In this document: piece after piece, positions 46,079-54,947 of the stretch | Position numbering within the stretch: position 1 is the stretch's first letter | Layout: every line of letters starts with the position of its first letter | DNA from: Vreelandella aquamarina | GTDB taxonomy: Bacteria > Pseudomonadota > Gammaproteobacteria > Pseudomonadales > Halomonadaceae | DNA: 64,000 nucleotides | Direction of reading: 5' to 3' | Assembly: GCF_020075495.1 (NCBI RefSeq) | Contig: NZ_JABYQT010000003.1 | Coordinates: forward strand, 1 to 64,000 | Translations under genes and position numbers: made by a program | Notes under the pieces: model-generated | What the model was told of the DNA's origin: nothing | The model's database searches: none | What the model saw: only the letters and a program-made list of their open reading frames with translations

Positions 46079-46503
46079 GACACCTCCTTGGGCGATGCGT
46101 CATCGGGAAAGCTTTCGATCAGGCGGCACAGGCTGTGCCCGTCCGGCGTGCCGTCAGGCATGTGCTGCCAGCTTTCGAGCGCCTGTTCCATGCGCTGGGC
46201 CAGGGCTTCAAGCTCTTCGATACGCGCACGGATCTGTGGCAGCCGCGTGGCCAGCAGGTCGCGCACCAGCGGGCAGGGTGAGTCACCGTGGTCGGCATGC
46301 AGCAGGATGTCGCGTATTTCGCCAACGCTGAAGCCGAGCTTGCGCGCCCGTTGTATGAAATGCAGCCGCTCGAGATCCGCGCTCGTAAAGAGTTGGTAGC
46401 CGTTATCCGGATGGCGCGCCGGGGAGAGCAGCCCCTCGCGGGTATAATGACGCACTGTCTCTGCGGTCACACCGCCGCGTCTGGCAAGTTCACTGACTTT
46501 CAT
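46075..46503 (-). CDS. MerR-family metal-responsive regulator of the copA operon
   Basis: The 142-residue protein has the MerR helix-turn-helix ([26 protein letters not shown]), a long dimerisation helix (about residues 81-113) and metal-site residues Cys77 ([11 protein letters not shown]) and Cys126 (HSLCRLIES). E. coli CueR instead has Ser77 and the pair Cys112/Cys120. Cys at 77 is typical of divalent-metal members such as ZntR and PbrR. It presumably controls its own operon with copA from the promoter at 46538-46569. The start is ATG 46503. Confidence 0.88.
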   Translation of the reverse strand: MKVSELARRGGVTAETVRHYTREGLLSPARHPDNGYQLFTSADLERLHFIQRARKLGFSVGEIRDILLHADHGDSPCPLVRDLLATRLPQIRARIEELEALAQRMEQALESWQHMPDGTPDGHSLCRLIESFPDDASPKEVS

Positions 46504-46537
46504 CGCGCTCTCCCGTAGGGCCGTCTGCAATGCCCTC

Positions 46538-46569
46538 AGTGTAAAACCTATGGGTTACACATAGGTCAA
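46538..46569 (-). promoter_or_regulatory. MerR-type promoter and dyad of the copper operon
   Basis: On the minus strand TTGACC (46564-46569) and TACACT (46538-46543) stand 20 bases apart (19 if TTACAC is used), the overlong spacing typical of MerR-activated promoters. The spacer contains a perfect dyad acctatg / cataggt with 7 bases between (46546-46566), a fit for the regulator's operator. Confidence 0.85.
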
Positions 46570-46736
46570 GCGAGGCAATGGCCAAAAAAGACTTAATACG
46601 ATCAAAACAATGCGTTAAAACGCTCGTGCGACTAATGTATAAGCAGAAAATAAAATAAAACGCTCGTTTGCCTCTTGAACCCCGGGCCACATTGGGCGAA
46701 AACTGCAGGGTGGGATCGTGAGATAAAAAATCGACG

Positions 46737-46754
46737 GCGGATACACCTATCCGC
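46737..46754 (+). other. Leader hairpin before the FadL-type gene
   Basis: gcggata-cacc-tatccgc is a 7-bp hairpin 26 bases upstream of the start codon, within the likely 5' leader. The gap 46570-46780 is otherwise AT-rich promoter-like DNA with no gene. Confidence 0.4.
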
Positions 46755-46780
46755 GGGATCAACGGGACAAGAGGCTGACC

Positions 46781-48148
46781 ATGAATAATAAATTCAACAA
46801 GCTCACTCTGGCAGCGGCGGTTTCGGCAGCTGTCTTTGCAACAGTAGGCGCCAGTACGGCCAATGCCGGTGGCTATCAGGTCAACGAGCAGAGCGTCAGC
46901 GGCCAGGGGTACGGGCACGCGGGCCGCAGCTCCAACGTGCATGATGCCACCATCGTTTACGGTAACCCGGCGGGCATGTCGTTTCTCGATCGTGCTCAGG
47001 TAACCGTGGGCGGCACCTATCTGAACGTCAATACGGACATCGACAATGTCCAGGCGAATCGTACGCTGGATGCAGGAGTGGCGACAGGCGGCGCGCCCGC
47101 TGGCGTGCAAGTACCGGTCGGTGGCATTCCGGGCGGGAACGAGGGCGACATGGTGCCCGGTACGCTGGTGCCGTTCGCCTTTTACGCCCAGCCGGTAACG
47201 GACCGCCTGGCCTTTGGTTTCGGGGTTTACGCGCCGTTTGGTTCCAAGACCGAGTATGAAAACGACTTCCAGGGGCGTTACTTTGGCGACTATACCGAGG
47301 TCAAGGTGGTTTCCGCCCAGCCGACGGTCTCCTATCGACTGAACGATCAGTGGGCCGTGGGTGCTGGCGTTACCTACAACAAGGTGGATGGCGAGCTGCG
47401 CCGTCAAATTCCTTCCGGCGCCGGCTTCAATCCCGCCACGGATATCGATTCGCGGGTCGAAGGCGATGACGATGCGTGGGGCTATAACCTCGGGGTGATC
47501 TATCAGCCCGTGCCGGAAACCACGTTCGGCCTGACCTACCGCTCCAAGGTTGATTACACCCTGGAAGGCAGCTTCGTGGCGCGCGACCCGGCGGGTAACG
47601 TAGTGCGCGCCGACGATAGCGCGAGCCTCAAGCTGACCACGCCGGAGACGGTCAACTTCTCGCTGACCCAGCAGATGACCGATCGCTTGAAGCTGATGTT
47701 CGGTACTTCCTGGGTACGCTGGAGCCACTTCGATGAAATCCGCGTGATCGGTGATCAGCTGGGCAATATTACCGACGAGCAGCAGGAGTACTCCAACGCC
47801 TGGGCATTCGCGACCGGCGGCGAGTATCAATTGACCCCCGCGCTTGCCCTGCGCGCTGGCGTTACTCTGGATTACACGCCGACCAATGATGAGCACCGCA
47901 GCGTGCGGATTCCGTCCGACGACCGCCGCATCTTCTCGATCGGCGCCGGCTGGAGCCCGACCCCTGACTTGACGCTCGATTTTGCCTACTCCTACCTGAC
48001 CGAGCGCAGCACCTCGATCGAGCAGGAGCGCAGCGACCTGCTGGCCAGCCCGGCCACCGGCGGTCGCCCGGTCGGTGGCGCCACCTACTCGGCTGACTAC
48101 AAGAACGAAGCCCACGGCTTTGGTGCCCAGCTGACCTACCGTTTCTAG
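46781..48148 (+). CDS. FadL/TodX-family outer membrane channel
   Basis: The 455-residue protein has a signal peptide ending in STANA, the FadL-like N-terminal plug (GGYQVNEQSVSGQGYGHAGRS, DATIVYGNPAGMSFL), and alternating beta strands to a C-terminal FGAQLTYRF with terminal Phe. FadL proteins admit long-chain fatty acids and other hydrophobic compounds. It is transcribed alone, and a perfect 12-bp hairpin follows it. Confidence 0.93.
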   Translation: MNNKFNKLTLAAAVSAAVFATVGASTANAGGYQVNEQSVSGQGYGHAGRSSNVHDATIVYGNPAGMSFLDRAQVTVGGTYLNVNTDIDNVQANRTLDAGVATGGAPAGVQVPVGGIPGGNEGDMVPGTLVPFAFYAQPVTDRLAFGFGVYAPFGSKTEYENDFQGRYFGDYTEVKVVSAQPTVSYRLNDQWAVGAGVTYNKVDGELRRQIPSGAGFNPATDIDSRVEGDDDAWGYNLGVIYQPVPETTFGLTYRSKVDYTLEGSFVARDPAGNVVRADDSASLKLTTPETVNFSLTQQMTDRLKLMFGTSWVRWSHFDEIRVIGDQLGNITDEQQEYSNAWAFATGGEYQLTPALALRAGVTLDYTPTNDEHRSVRIPSDDRRIFSIGAGWSPTPDLTLDFAYSYLTERSTSIEQERSDLLASPATGGRPVGGATYSADYKNEAHGFGAQLTYRF

Positions 48149-48198
48149 GCCCGCCCTGAGCGTTTCGAAAAGCTCACCCACGTTGATCTCATGATCCC

Positions 48199-48226
48199 CA
48201 TGAACCCGGCAGAAGCCGGGTTCATG
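48199..48226 (+). terminator. Hairpin after the FadL-type gene
   Basis: catgaacccggc-agaa-gccgggttcatg is a perfect 12-bp stem 50 bases past the stop. It lacks a strong T-run, so it may be a processing or stability element as well as a terminator. Confidence 0.65.
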
Positions 48227-48389
48227 CATTGGAGCTGCGCGCTGGATGCGTGCGAGAAGCGCGGGGTTTCGTTACAATACGCGTCTGGAATTTCGCCGCT
48301 GGGGTACGGGCTTGGTCATCAAGCCTTGTCACCTCAGCGGCGCGTCTCTCTTTTGAACCGTGCGGCACTGACCAAGGCTAGGGCGACCC

Positions 48390-49488
48390 ATGTTGGAAAC
48401 CAACCCGATTCACAACCAGATCAAGGACCTGTCTGAGCGGACAGACGTTCTTAGGGGGTATCTTTGACTATGCCGAGAAGAAGGATCGGCTAGAAGAAGT
48501 CTCCCGCGAGCTTGAAGACCCGAATGTCTGGAACGACCCGGACTACGCCCAGAAACTGGGCCGTGAGCGCTCCTCCCTCGAGGCTATCGTGGCCACCATC
48601 GACGAGCTGGACCAGGGCCTCGGCGATAGCCGGGACCTTCTGGAACTCGCCGAGATGGAAGAGGACGAGGATACGGTCGAGGAAGTGAAGCGCGAGCTCG
48701 ACGGCATGCAGGCCTCCCTCGAGAAGCTCGAGTTTCGCCGCATGTTCTCCGGCGAAATGGACGAAAACAACGCCTATCTGGATATCCAGTCCGGCTCCGG
48801 CGGCACCGAAGCCCAGGACTGGGCCAATATTCTGCTGCGCATGTACCTGCGCTGGGCAGAAAGCCACGGCTTCAAGGCCGAAATCATCGAGGTGTCCGCT
48901 GGTGAAGTGGCGGGCATCAAGTCGGCGTCGATCCATGTTCAGGGCGATCACGCCTTTGGCTGGCTGCGCACCGAAACCGGCGTTCACCGCCTGGTACGCA
49001 AGAGCCCGTTCGACTCCGGCGGCCGTCGTCACACCTCGTTTGCCTCGGTGTTTCTGTCGCCTGAAATCGACGACAGCTTCGAGGTCGAGATCAACCCCTC
49101 CGACCTGCGCGTGGATACCTACCGCTCCAGCGGTGCCGGCGGTCAGCACGTCAACACCACCGACTCGGCGGTACGGATCACCCACGAGCCCACCGGCATC
49201 GTCGTGGCCTGCCAGAACCAGCGGAGCCAGCACGCCAACCGGGATTTCGCCATGAAGCAGCTGAAGGCGAAGCTCTGGGAGCACGAGATACAAAAGCGCA
49301 ACGCCGCCAAGCAGGAAGCGGAAGACTCCAAGGCCGATATCGGCTGGGGCAGCCAGATTCGCTCCTACGTGCTCGATGACCAGCGTATCAAGGATCTGCG
49401 TACCGGCGTTCAGTCCAGCAACTGCGACAAGGTGCTCGACGGCGATCTGGACCAGTTCATCGTCGCCAGCCTCAAGCAGGGTCTGTAA
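48390..49488 (+). CDS. prfB: Peptide chain release factor 2, with programmed +1 frameshift
   Basis: RF2 of 365 residues is read as 48390-48464 plus 48466-49488. The first 25 codons end with CTT followed by an in-frame TGA (48465-48467) and C. An internal Shine-Dalgarno-like aggggg lies at the usual distance, so ribosomes shift +1 when RF2 is scarce. After the shift the protein continues [12 protein letters not shown] and has [13 protein letters not shown] and the GGQ motif ([14 protein letters not shown]). It decodes UGA and UAA stops and regulates its own level. lysS follows, as in E. coli. Confidence 0.97.
48444..48468 (+). promoter_or_regulatory. prfB: Programmed frameshift site of prfB
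   Basis: The aggggg element pairs with the 16S rRNA 3' end, followed by tat and the slippery CTT-TGA-C. This is the standard RF2 autoregulatory signal. Confidence 0.96.
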
Positions 49489-49521
49489 TCTTTTAGCGTT
49501 CGAACAGCAACAGGGTGCCCC

Positions 49522-51033
49522 ATGGCCAATCAAGACGTGTCTTCTCCGGACAACGAAAACCATCTTATCGCCGAACGTCGTGCCAAACTTGCCGCGCGTC
49601 GTGAGCGGGCAGCAGAGCAGGGCAAGAGCGCTTTCCCGAACGACTTTCGCCGCGATAGCCTGACCGTCGAGCTGCAGGAGCAGTTCGGCGACAAGGACAA
49701 GGCCGAACTCGAGGCGCTTGACCACCACGCCTCGGTGGCCGGACGGATCATGCGAAAGCGTGGCCCGTTCATCGTGATTCAGGACGTGGCCGGCCAGATC
49801 CAGCTCTACGTGGACAAGAAAGGCCTGCCCGAAGCCGTGCTCGACGACGTCAAGGGCTGGGATATCGGCGATATCGTGGCCGCCCGCGGCCCGGTGCATA
49901 AATCCGGCAAGGGCGATCTGTACGTGATGATGGTCGAGGCGGAGCTTCTGACCAAGAGCCTGCGCCCGCTTCCGGACAAGTTTCACGGCCTGACCGACCA
50001 GGAGGCGCGCTATCGCCAGCGCTACGTGGACCTGATCATGAACCCCCAGGCGCGCAAGGCGTTCGAGATCCGGGCGGCGGTGATCGGCTCCATGCGGCGC
50101 TTTTTCGAGAAGCGCGGCTTCATGGAAGTGGAAACGCCCATGCTTCAGCCGATCCCCGGCGGGGCCACGGCGCGTCCGTTCGTGACCCATCACAACGCGC
50201 TGGGCATGGACATGTACCTGCGCATTGCCCCGGAGCTTTACCTCAAGCGCCTGGTGGTGGGTGGTTTCGAGAAGGTCTTCGAGATCAACCGCAACTTCCG
50301 CAACGAAGGGCTTTCCACGCGCCACAACCCTGAATTCACCATGGTCGAGTTCTACTGGGCCTACGCTGATTACAATGACCTGATGGACATGACCGAGGCG
50401 ATGCTGCGCACCGCCGCCGAGGAAGTGCTGGGCACCACGACGCTTGAGTATCAGGGGGCAAGCTACGACTTCGGCCAGCCGTTCAAGCGCCTGACGCTCA
50501 AGCAGTCGATTCTGGTACACGGCGACGGCATCACTGAGGCCGATCTGGATAGCCTTGAAGCGGCGCGCGCGACGGCCGAGAAGCTGGGCATCAAGGTCAA
50601 GGAGAGCTGGGGCCTGGGCAAGGTCCAGACGGAAATCTTCGAGGAAGTGGCCGAGCACAAGCTCGACCAGCCGACCTTCATTACCGAATACCCGGCCGAG
50701 GTCAGCCCGCTGGCGCGGCGCAACGACGCCAACCCGTTCGTTACCGACCGCTTCGAGTTCTTTGTCGGCGGACGCGAAATCGCCAACGGTTTCTCCGAGC
50801 TCAACGACGCCGAAGACCAGGCCGAGCGCTTCCGCGCCCAGGCTGCCGAGAAGGACGCCGGCGACCTGGAAGCCATGTACTATGATGCCGACTATGTGCG
50901 GGCACTCGAGTACGGCATGCCGCCCACGGCGGGCGAGGGCATCGGTATCGACCGGCTGGTCATGCTGTTTACCGACAGCGCCTCCATCCGTGACGTACTG
51001 CTGTTCCCGGCGATGCGTCCTGAAGTCGAATGA
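49522..51033 (+). CDS. lysS: Lysyl-tRNA synthetase, class II
   Basis: The 503-residue enzyme has an OB-fold anticodon domain ([20 protein letters not shown]) and the class II motifs: motif 1 near [14 protein letters not shown], motif 2 [20 protein letters not shown] and motif 3 [12 protein letters not shown]. It charges tRNA-Lys. It follows prfB by 33 bases and the two are likely cotranscribed. It ends [12 protein letters not shown]. Confidence 0.97.
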   Translation: MANQDVSSPDNENHLIAERRAKLAARRERAAEQGKSAFPNDFRRDSLTVELQEQFGDKDKAELEALDHHASVAGRIMRKRGPFIVIQDVAGQIQLYVDKKGLPEAVLDDVKGWDIGDIVAARGPVHKSGKGDLYVMMVEAELLTKSLRPLPDKFHGLTDQEARYRQRYVDLIMNPQARKAFEIRAAVIGSMRRFFEKRGFMEVETPMLQPIPGGATARPFVTHHNALGMDMYLRIAPELYLKRLVVGGFEKVFEINRNFRNEGLSTRHNPEFTMVEFYWAYADYNDLMDMTEAMLRTAAEEVLGTTTLEYQGASYDFGQPFKRLTLKQSILVHGDGITEADLDSLEAARATAEKLGIKVKESWGLGKVQTEIFEEVAEHKLDQPTFITEYPAEVSPLARRNDANPFVTDRFEFFVGGREIANGFSELNDAEDQAERFRAQAAEKDAGDLEAMYYDADYVRALEYGMPPTAGEGIGIDRLVMLFTDSASIRDVLLFPAMRPEVE

Positions 51034-51102
51034 CGTGCCCGCGTGCAAACGTGCTCGTCTGAAAAAGTGCTAGCGTGAAAGAGGTAGACTAAAAATTGGT
51101 AA

Positions 51103-51120
51103 GGGCGCGTTTTAGCGCCC
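51103..51120 (+). terminator. Hairpin after lysS
   Basis: gggcgc-gtttta-gcgccc lies 70 bases past lysS and 36 bases before the next gene. No long T-run follows, so termination is uncertain. Confidence 0.45.
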
Positions 51121-51155
51121 ATAATGGTCAACGTTTCGACGGCGAGGAGAATCCC

Positions 51156-51542
51156 ATGAAACTGCTTAACCGCTCCGCTCTGAGCGTCAGGCCGACCCAG
51201 CCCTTCGTGGACTGGATCAACGCGCTGGAACCCACCATGGGAGACGACGACCTGACCCTGGACGACGTCGAACGTGAAAGTACCATTTACCTGATTCCTG
51301 AAATGGATACCCCGGAGGCGCTCGAAACCTTTGTGCGTGACCGGCATGTCGACATCCTTGAAACCGAGCTGCGCGCCTGGGAAGAGGACGAGCGTCAGTG
51401 GCCGGACTCCCTTGACTGGGCACTGTTTCAGCACTTTCTGCGCGTCGAGCACAGCTATCTGGCCATCGACCTTGATGACGAGACGGCACTGGAAATTTCC
51501 GATGTCGATGACGCACTCCTGCTCGACAACGAGCAGGAGTGA
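51156..51542 (+). CDS. Acidic unknown protein, 128 residues
   Basis: I do not recognise a named family. The protein starts MKLLNRSALSVRPTQPFVDW, is strongly acidic (many Asp and Glu, ending DDALLLDNEQE), soluble and without a signal peptide. MKLLNRSALSVRPTQPFVDW and ALFQHFLRVEHSYLAIDL have the look of a conserved single-domain protein. A gaggag ribosome site supports the ATG at 51156. A 16-bp palindromic terminator follows. Confidence 0.7.
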   Translation: MKLLNRSALSVRPTQPFVDWINALEPTMGDDDLTLDDVERESTIYLIPEMDTPEALETFVRDRHVDILETELRAWEEDERQWPDSLDWALFQHFLRVEHSYLAIDLDDETALEISDVDDALLLDNEQE

Positions 51543-51574
51543 CGCCTGGCGCCTCGGCGCTTGTCAGGTTAGTC

Positions 51575-51608
51575 CACGTTAAAACCGGCCCAGGCCGGTT
51601 TTAACGTG
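51575..51608 (+). terminator. Palindromic terminator
   Basis: Two 16-base arms cacgttaaaaccggcc and ggccggttttaacgtg with a 2-base centre form a perfect hairpin with A and T runs inside the stem. It separates the acidic unknown gene from the MFS gene and works in either direction. Confidence 0.8.
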
Positions 51609-51638
51609 TTAGCCGTTTCGTTCAGGAACACCCCACCC

Positions 51639-53042
51639 ATGCGACTGTTTGAAACTCGTCCTGGTGACGACGGCCTGCCCGGGCCAAAGCGTGCCCTGGC
51701 CGTGCTGGCCCTGATTACCGGAACGTTGATGGCGGTGGTCGATACCACCATGATCAACCTGGCCCTGCCCACCATCGCCGCCGACCTGAACGCCTCCCCC
51801 GCGCGGGCGGTATGGATCACCAACATGTTCCAGGTGGTATGCGCGGCCTTTCTGCTGGTGTTTGCTGGTATCAGCGAGCTTGCTACCCGCCGGCGTATCT
51901 ACCTGTTCGGGCTGACTACCTTCATGCTGGGGGCGCTGGGCGCCGCGCTTTCCCGCAACCTGGACGTGTTGCTGGCGTTTCGTGCCCTGCAGGGGCTTGG
52001 CGCGGCAGCCACGCTCTCCATCGGGCCATCGCTGTACCGCGCGATCTTTCCATCGCGCCTGCTGGGCAGTGCCCTGGGATTGAGTGCCTTGGTCGTGGCG
52101 GGCGGCTATGCAGCCGGGCCTACGCTGAGCGGCGTGATTTTATCCTTCGTGAACTGGCCGTGGCTGTTTGCGCTCAACCTGCCGCTCGGGCTTTGCTCGC
52201 TGTGGTTTGCCCACCGCGCGCTGCCCCGGGACAAGCCCCGCCAGGGAAGCTTCGATGTTGCAGGTGCGCTGCTTTCTATGCTGATGCTGGCAAGTTTCTT
52301 TCTGGCCATGGACGCCGTGGGGCACGCCGCTCCGCTCTGGCAGGTGGGCGCCTGGGTCGTGCTTTGCGTGGCAAGCAGCGCAGGCTTCATTGCTCGCCAG
52401 CGTCGCGCGCCCTATCCGCTGCTGCCGCTTAGCGTATTCGGCGAAAAACGCTTTACCCTGGCCGTTTCCGCCTCGGGGCTTGCGTTTATCGGCCAGGGCC
52501 TGACCTTCGTGGCACTGTCGTTTTTCTATCAGGAGCAGATGGGCTTCACGCCTCTGGAAACCGCGTGGCTGTTTACCCCCTGGCCGCTCGCCATCATGCT
52601 GGTGGGGCCGCTGGCCGGGCGGCTTGCCGATCACATCAATCCAAGCACCTTATCCAGTGTCGGGCTTGGGTTATTGATTGCGGGCTTGGTGGCCCTGGCG
52701 CTGGTGGATGAATCCATGGGCGTCGCTGAAAGCCTGTGGCGCACGGCACTGTGCGGTATCGGCTTTGGCTTGTTCCAGCCGCCCAACAACCGGGAAATGA
52801 TGAGTAGCCTGCCGCCCGAGCGCAGCGCCAATGTCTCCGGCGTGATGAGCACCGTGCGCACTGTCGGCCAGTCGATTGGCGTGGCGCTGGTCGGCGCGGC
52901 CCTGGCCCTTGGTCTGGCGGTTCAGGTCACGCTGTGGCTGGGCGCCGCCACGTCAGGGCTTGCGCTGCTGGCCAGTCTTTCCAGAATGCCGCTTGCAAGG
53001 CGCGCCCTTGTCGAACGCCGGGCATCGTCTGGCGGCAAGTAA
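51639..53042 (+). CDS. MFS transporter, DHA2 drug:proton antiporter type
   Basis: The 467-residue protein has about 14 spans. It has the antiporter motifs LMAVVDTTMINLALPTIAADL (motif D1), LGAAATLSIGPSLYRAIF and GGYAAGPTLSGVILSFVNWPWLFALNLPLG (motif C). This resembles SmvA/QacA-type multidrug exporters. The ATG at 51639 is chosen; a short upstream extension into the terminator is unlikely. No regulator is next to it, so the substrate is open. Confidence 0.9.
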   Translation: MRLFETRPGDDGLPGPKRALAVLALITGTLMAVVDTTMINLALPTIAADLNASPARAVWITNMFQVVCAAFLLVFAGISELATRRRIYLFGLTTFMLGALGAALSRNLDVLLAFRALQGLGAAATLSIGPSLYRAIFPSRLLGSALGLSALVVAGGYAAGPTLSGVILSFVNWPWLFALNLPLGLCSLWFAHRALPRDKPRQGSFDVAGALLSMLMLASFFLAMDAVGHAAPLWQVGAWVVLCVASSAGFIARQRRAPYPLLPLSVFGEKRFTLAVSASGLAFIGQGLTFVALSFFYQEQMGFTPLETAWLFTPWPLAIMLVGPLAGRLADHINPSTLSSVGLGLLIAGLVALALVDESMGVAESLWRTALCGIGFGLFQPPNNREMMSSLPPERSANVSGVMSTVRTVGQSIGVALVGAALALGLAVQVTLWLGAATSGLALLASLSRMPLARRALVERRASSGGK

Positions 53043-53082
53043 GCGCGTACAATGACAACGTTGAATGTCGAGGAGAATCTGC

Positions 53083-53391
53083 ATGACAGTGCAAGCACAG
53101 ATCGAGCAGAAGTTGACGGCGCTGGCGCCGGACGTGCTGCGTGTGGAGAACGAGAGCCATATGCACAACGTGCCCGCCAACTCCGAAACCCATTTCAAGG
53201 TGACGCTGGTCAGCGAGAGCTTCGACGGCCTGATGCCGGTCAAGCGCCATCAGAAGATTTACGCCCTGCTGGCCGATGAGCTGTCGGGCCCGGTACACGC
53301 TCTGGCGCTGCACCTCTATACGCCGAGTGAGTGGCAGACGCGGGGGGGACAGCGACCAGACTCGCCCAACTGCCGTGGCGGCGGCCAGTGA
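53083..53391 (+). CDS. bolA: BolA family protein
   Basis: The 102-residue protein matches E. coli BolA: NESHMHNVPANSETHFKVTLVS (with the invariant His residues), RHQKIYALLADEL and VHALALHLYTPSEW. BolA pairs with monothiol glutaredoxins over an iron-sulfur cluster and influences cell shape under stress. A gaggag site precedes the ATG at 53083. Its stop overlaps the GTG of the next gene. Confidence 0.93.
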   Translation: MTVQAQIEQKLTALAPDVLRVENESHMHNVPANSETHFKVTLVSESFDGLMPVKRHQKIYALLADELSGPVHALALHLYTPSEWQTRGGQRPDSPNCRGGGQ

Positions 53392-54227
53392 CACCGGAAG
53401 TTGCAAGGCGCCACTATCTGGATGCCATGGGCATCACCGGGTGGGCGGCGCGCTATCAACTGCCCAATGCGCGGCCGACCGAGGCCTGTGAGTGGGATGA
53501 AGCACCACCGGCGGCCACGCCCCCGCGTGAGCGTCTCCAGGCGCTTCTGGACGACACCCCGGCCCCGCGTGCCGAACCTGCTCCGCCTTTGCAGGCCGAG
53601 TCGCCTGCAAAGGCCGCCCCCGCGACGGTGCGTGCGCTGCTTGGTCAGCCAGTACCCAGTGCGCCAGCGCCGCTAGAGACGCAACCGCCTACCGAGCCGG
53701 TCGCCAACCCTTCACCGGCGGCTCCAGCCGCGCCGCTGCACTTTACGCTCTCCTGCGTGTGTATCGGTAACCGTTGGCTGAGCCTGCACCCTGGCGAGCT
53801 GACGCCTCAGGCGCAGCGCCTGTTGGGCAATCTGCTGTTTGCGGCAGGTATCGAGCAGAACGTGGCGGAGGTCACGCTGTTCAAATGGCCGCCCATGGCC
53901 AACGCCTTTGCTGTGGATGAGCCGCTCGAAGAGGCTCGTGAAGGGCTTTCGGCGTTTATTGCCGGCAGTGCCAGCCGCAAGCAGTGGACCCTCGAGCGTG
54001 TGCTTTGGTGGGCAGAGGCAGAGGACGAGAGCTTGGCCGATATGCAGCGCGTGCTGAATGTCCAGGGTGCGCATAGCCAGACCCTGGCGCTGCCCTTATG
54101 GCAAGGGCCTACGCTTGAACGTCTGTTGCAAAGTGGCAAGGCCAAGCGCGCACTCTGGCCCATGTTGAACGCCCTGGCCCAGCAGTGGCAGGCAGATGCA
54201 GGGCAAGACGGCCCCCATGGTGATTGA
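53388..54227 (+). CDS. Candidate DNA polymerase III psi subunit (HolD-like), extended
   Basis: The 279-residue protein has an N-terminal segment YLDAMGITGWAARYQL that resembles the E. coli HolD start (QLGITQWSLRR), then a Pro/Ala-rich linker of about 100 residues. A C-terminal domain follows whose end (KAKRALWPMLNALAQQW) resembles the HolD end (TARAALWQQI). The gene lies directly before rimI, the same pairing as E. coli holD-rimI. Psi links the clamp loader to SSB through chi. The start is GTG at 53388, overlapping the bolA stop; a longer start at GTG 53331 would overlap bolA. Assignment is by order and weak similarity. Confidence 0.6.
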   Translation: MTPEVARRHYLDAMGITGWAARYQLPNARPTEACEWDEAPPAATPPRERLQALLDDTPAPRAEPAPPLQAESPAKAAPATVRALLGQPVPSAPAPLETQPPTEPVANPSPAAPAAPLHFTLSCVCIGNRWLSLHPGELTPQAQRLLGNLLFAAGIEQNVAEVTLFKWPPMANAFAVDEPLEEAREGLSAFIAGSASRKQWTLERVLWWAEAEDESLADMQRVLNVQGAHSQTLALPLWQGPTLERLLQSGKAKRALWPMLNALAQQWQADAGQDGPHGD

Positions 54228-54663
54228 GCTTTCGCTGTGCGATTACCCCCGGCTGGAGGCGCTTGAAGCCCAGGCGCAGAGTGGCGCCAGCGAGCGCCTG
54301 CTTGCCGATGCGCTGACGTCCGGCGATGGCTATGTGCTGGGGTGCTTTCAGCAAGAAACGCTGGTGGGTTACGCCCTGCTGGCGCGGCTGCCTTTCGAGG
54401 CGGAGCTTCAGGCCATTGGCGTGCTGCCAGGCTGCCGTCATCAAGGGGTGGGCGGTACATTGATGCAGGCCGTGTTGAAAAAGGCGAGCGAGTGGCAAAG
54501 CGAGCGTTTACTGCTCGAGGTGCGAGCCGGAAACCAGGCCGCGATTGCGCTCTATCGACGCTTCGGTTTCACTCAGGATGGGCTGCGCAAGGGCTACTAC
54601 CCGGCAGTCGCTTCAACCGCCGGGCGTGAAGATGCGTTACTGATGTCGCGAGTGCTGGATTAA
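54217..54663 (+). CDS. rimI: Ribosomal-protein-alanine acetyltransferase RimI
   Basis: This GNAT protein of about 148 residues has the acetyl-CoA loop VLPGCRHQGVGGTLM, the segment LLLEVRAGNQAAIALYRRFGF and the RimI end KGYYP ... GREDALLM. It acetylates the N-terminal alanine of bS18. ATG 54217 gives the family length; ATG 54196 is also in frame. It overlaps the end of the HolD-like gene and converges on zapB with a four-base overlap. Confidence 0.92.
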   Translation: MVIELSLCDYPRLEALEAQAQSGASERLLADALTSGDGYVLGCFQQETLVGYALLARLPFEAELQAIGVLPGCRHQGVGGTLMQAVLKKASEWQSERLLLEVRAGNQAAIALYRRFGFTQDGLRKGYYPAVASTAGREDALLMSRVLD

Positions 54664-54854
54664 GCGTTGCTGCCGGTGTCGCTGGATTCGAACTTGCTCA
54701 ACAGACCGTTCAGGCGGCGCTCCCACTCCTCGCGCTCCTGCTTGAGCGTGGCGTTCTCATCACGCAGCTCTTCGTTTTCAAGCTTCATCATTTCCAGCGC
54801 TTCCACCGTATCGGTGACTTTCTGTTCGAGCTGATTGAACAGTTCCAGGCTCAT
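54660..54854 (-). CDS. zapB: Cell division coiled-coil protein ZapB
   Basis: The 64-residue protein is almost entirely coiled coil (MSLELFNQLEQKVTDTVEAL, then LENEELRDENATLKQEREEW), the ZapB pattern and size. ZapB is recruited to the FtsZ ring through ZapA and links it to the chromosome terminus. A tggagg site precedes the ATG at 54854. It lies downstream of rsmD in the same direction, with a small hairpin (gcgagcg-taa-cgctcgc) between. Confidence 0.85.
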   Translation of the reverse strand: MSLELFNQLEQKVTDTVEALEMMKLENEELRDENATLKQEREEWERRLNGLLSKFESSDTGSNA

Positions 54855-54947
54855 GTAAACCTCCAGGGTTGAAAAACGAACAATTAAGGCGCCCACCGCG
54901 CGAATGAGGCGAGCGTAACGCTCGCAGCGGCTGTCGGCAAGCGCTGT

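Noticed and set aside
43805..46399. Very long open frame on the plus strand opposite copA
   Set aside because: It is antisense to a complete P-type ATPase and its regulator, has no recognisable protein motif, and follows from high GC codon use.
48490..51048. Long minus-strand open frame across prfB and lysS
   Set aside because: Both plus-strand genes are complete and conserved; the antisense frame has no family features.
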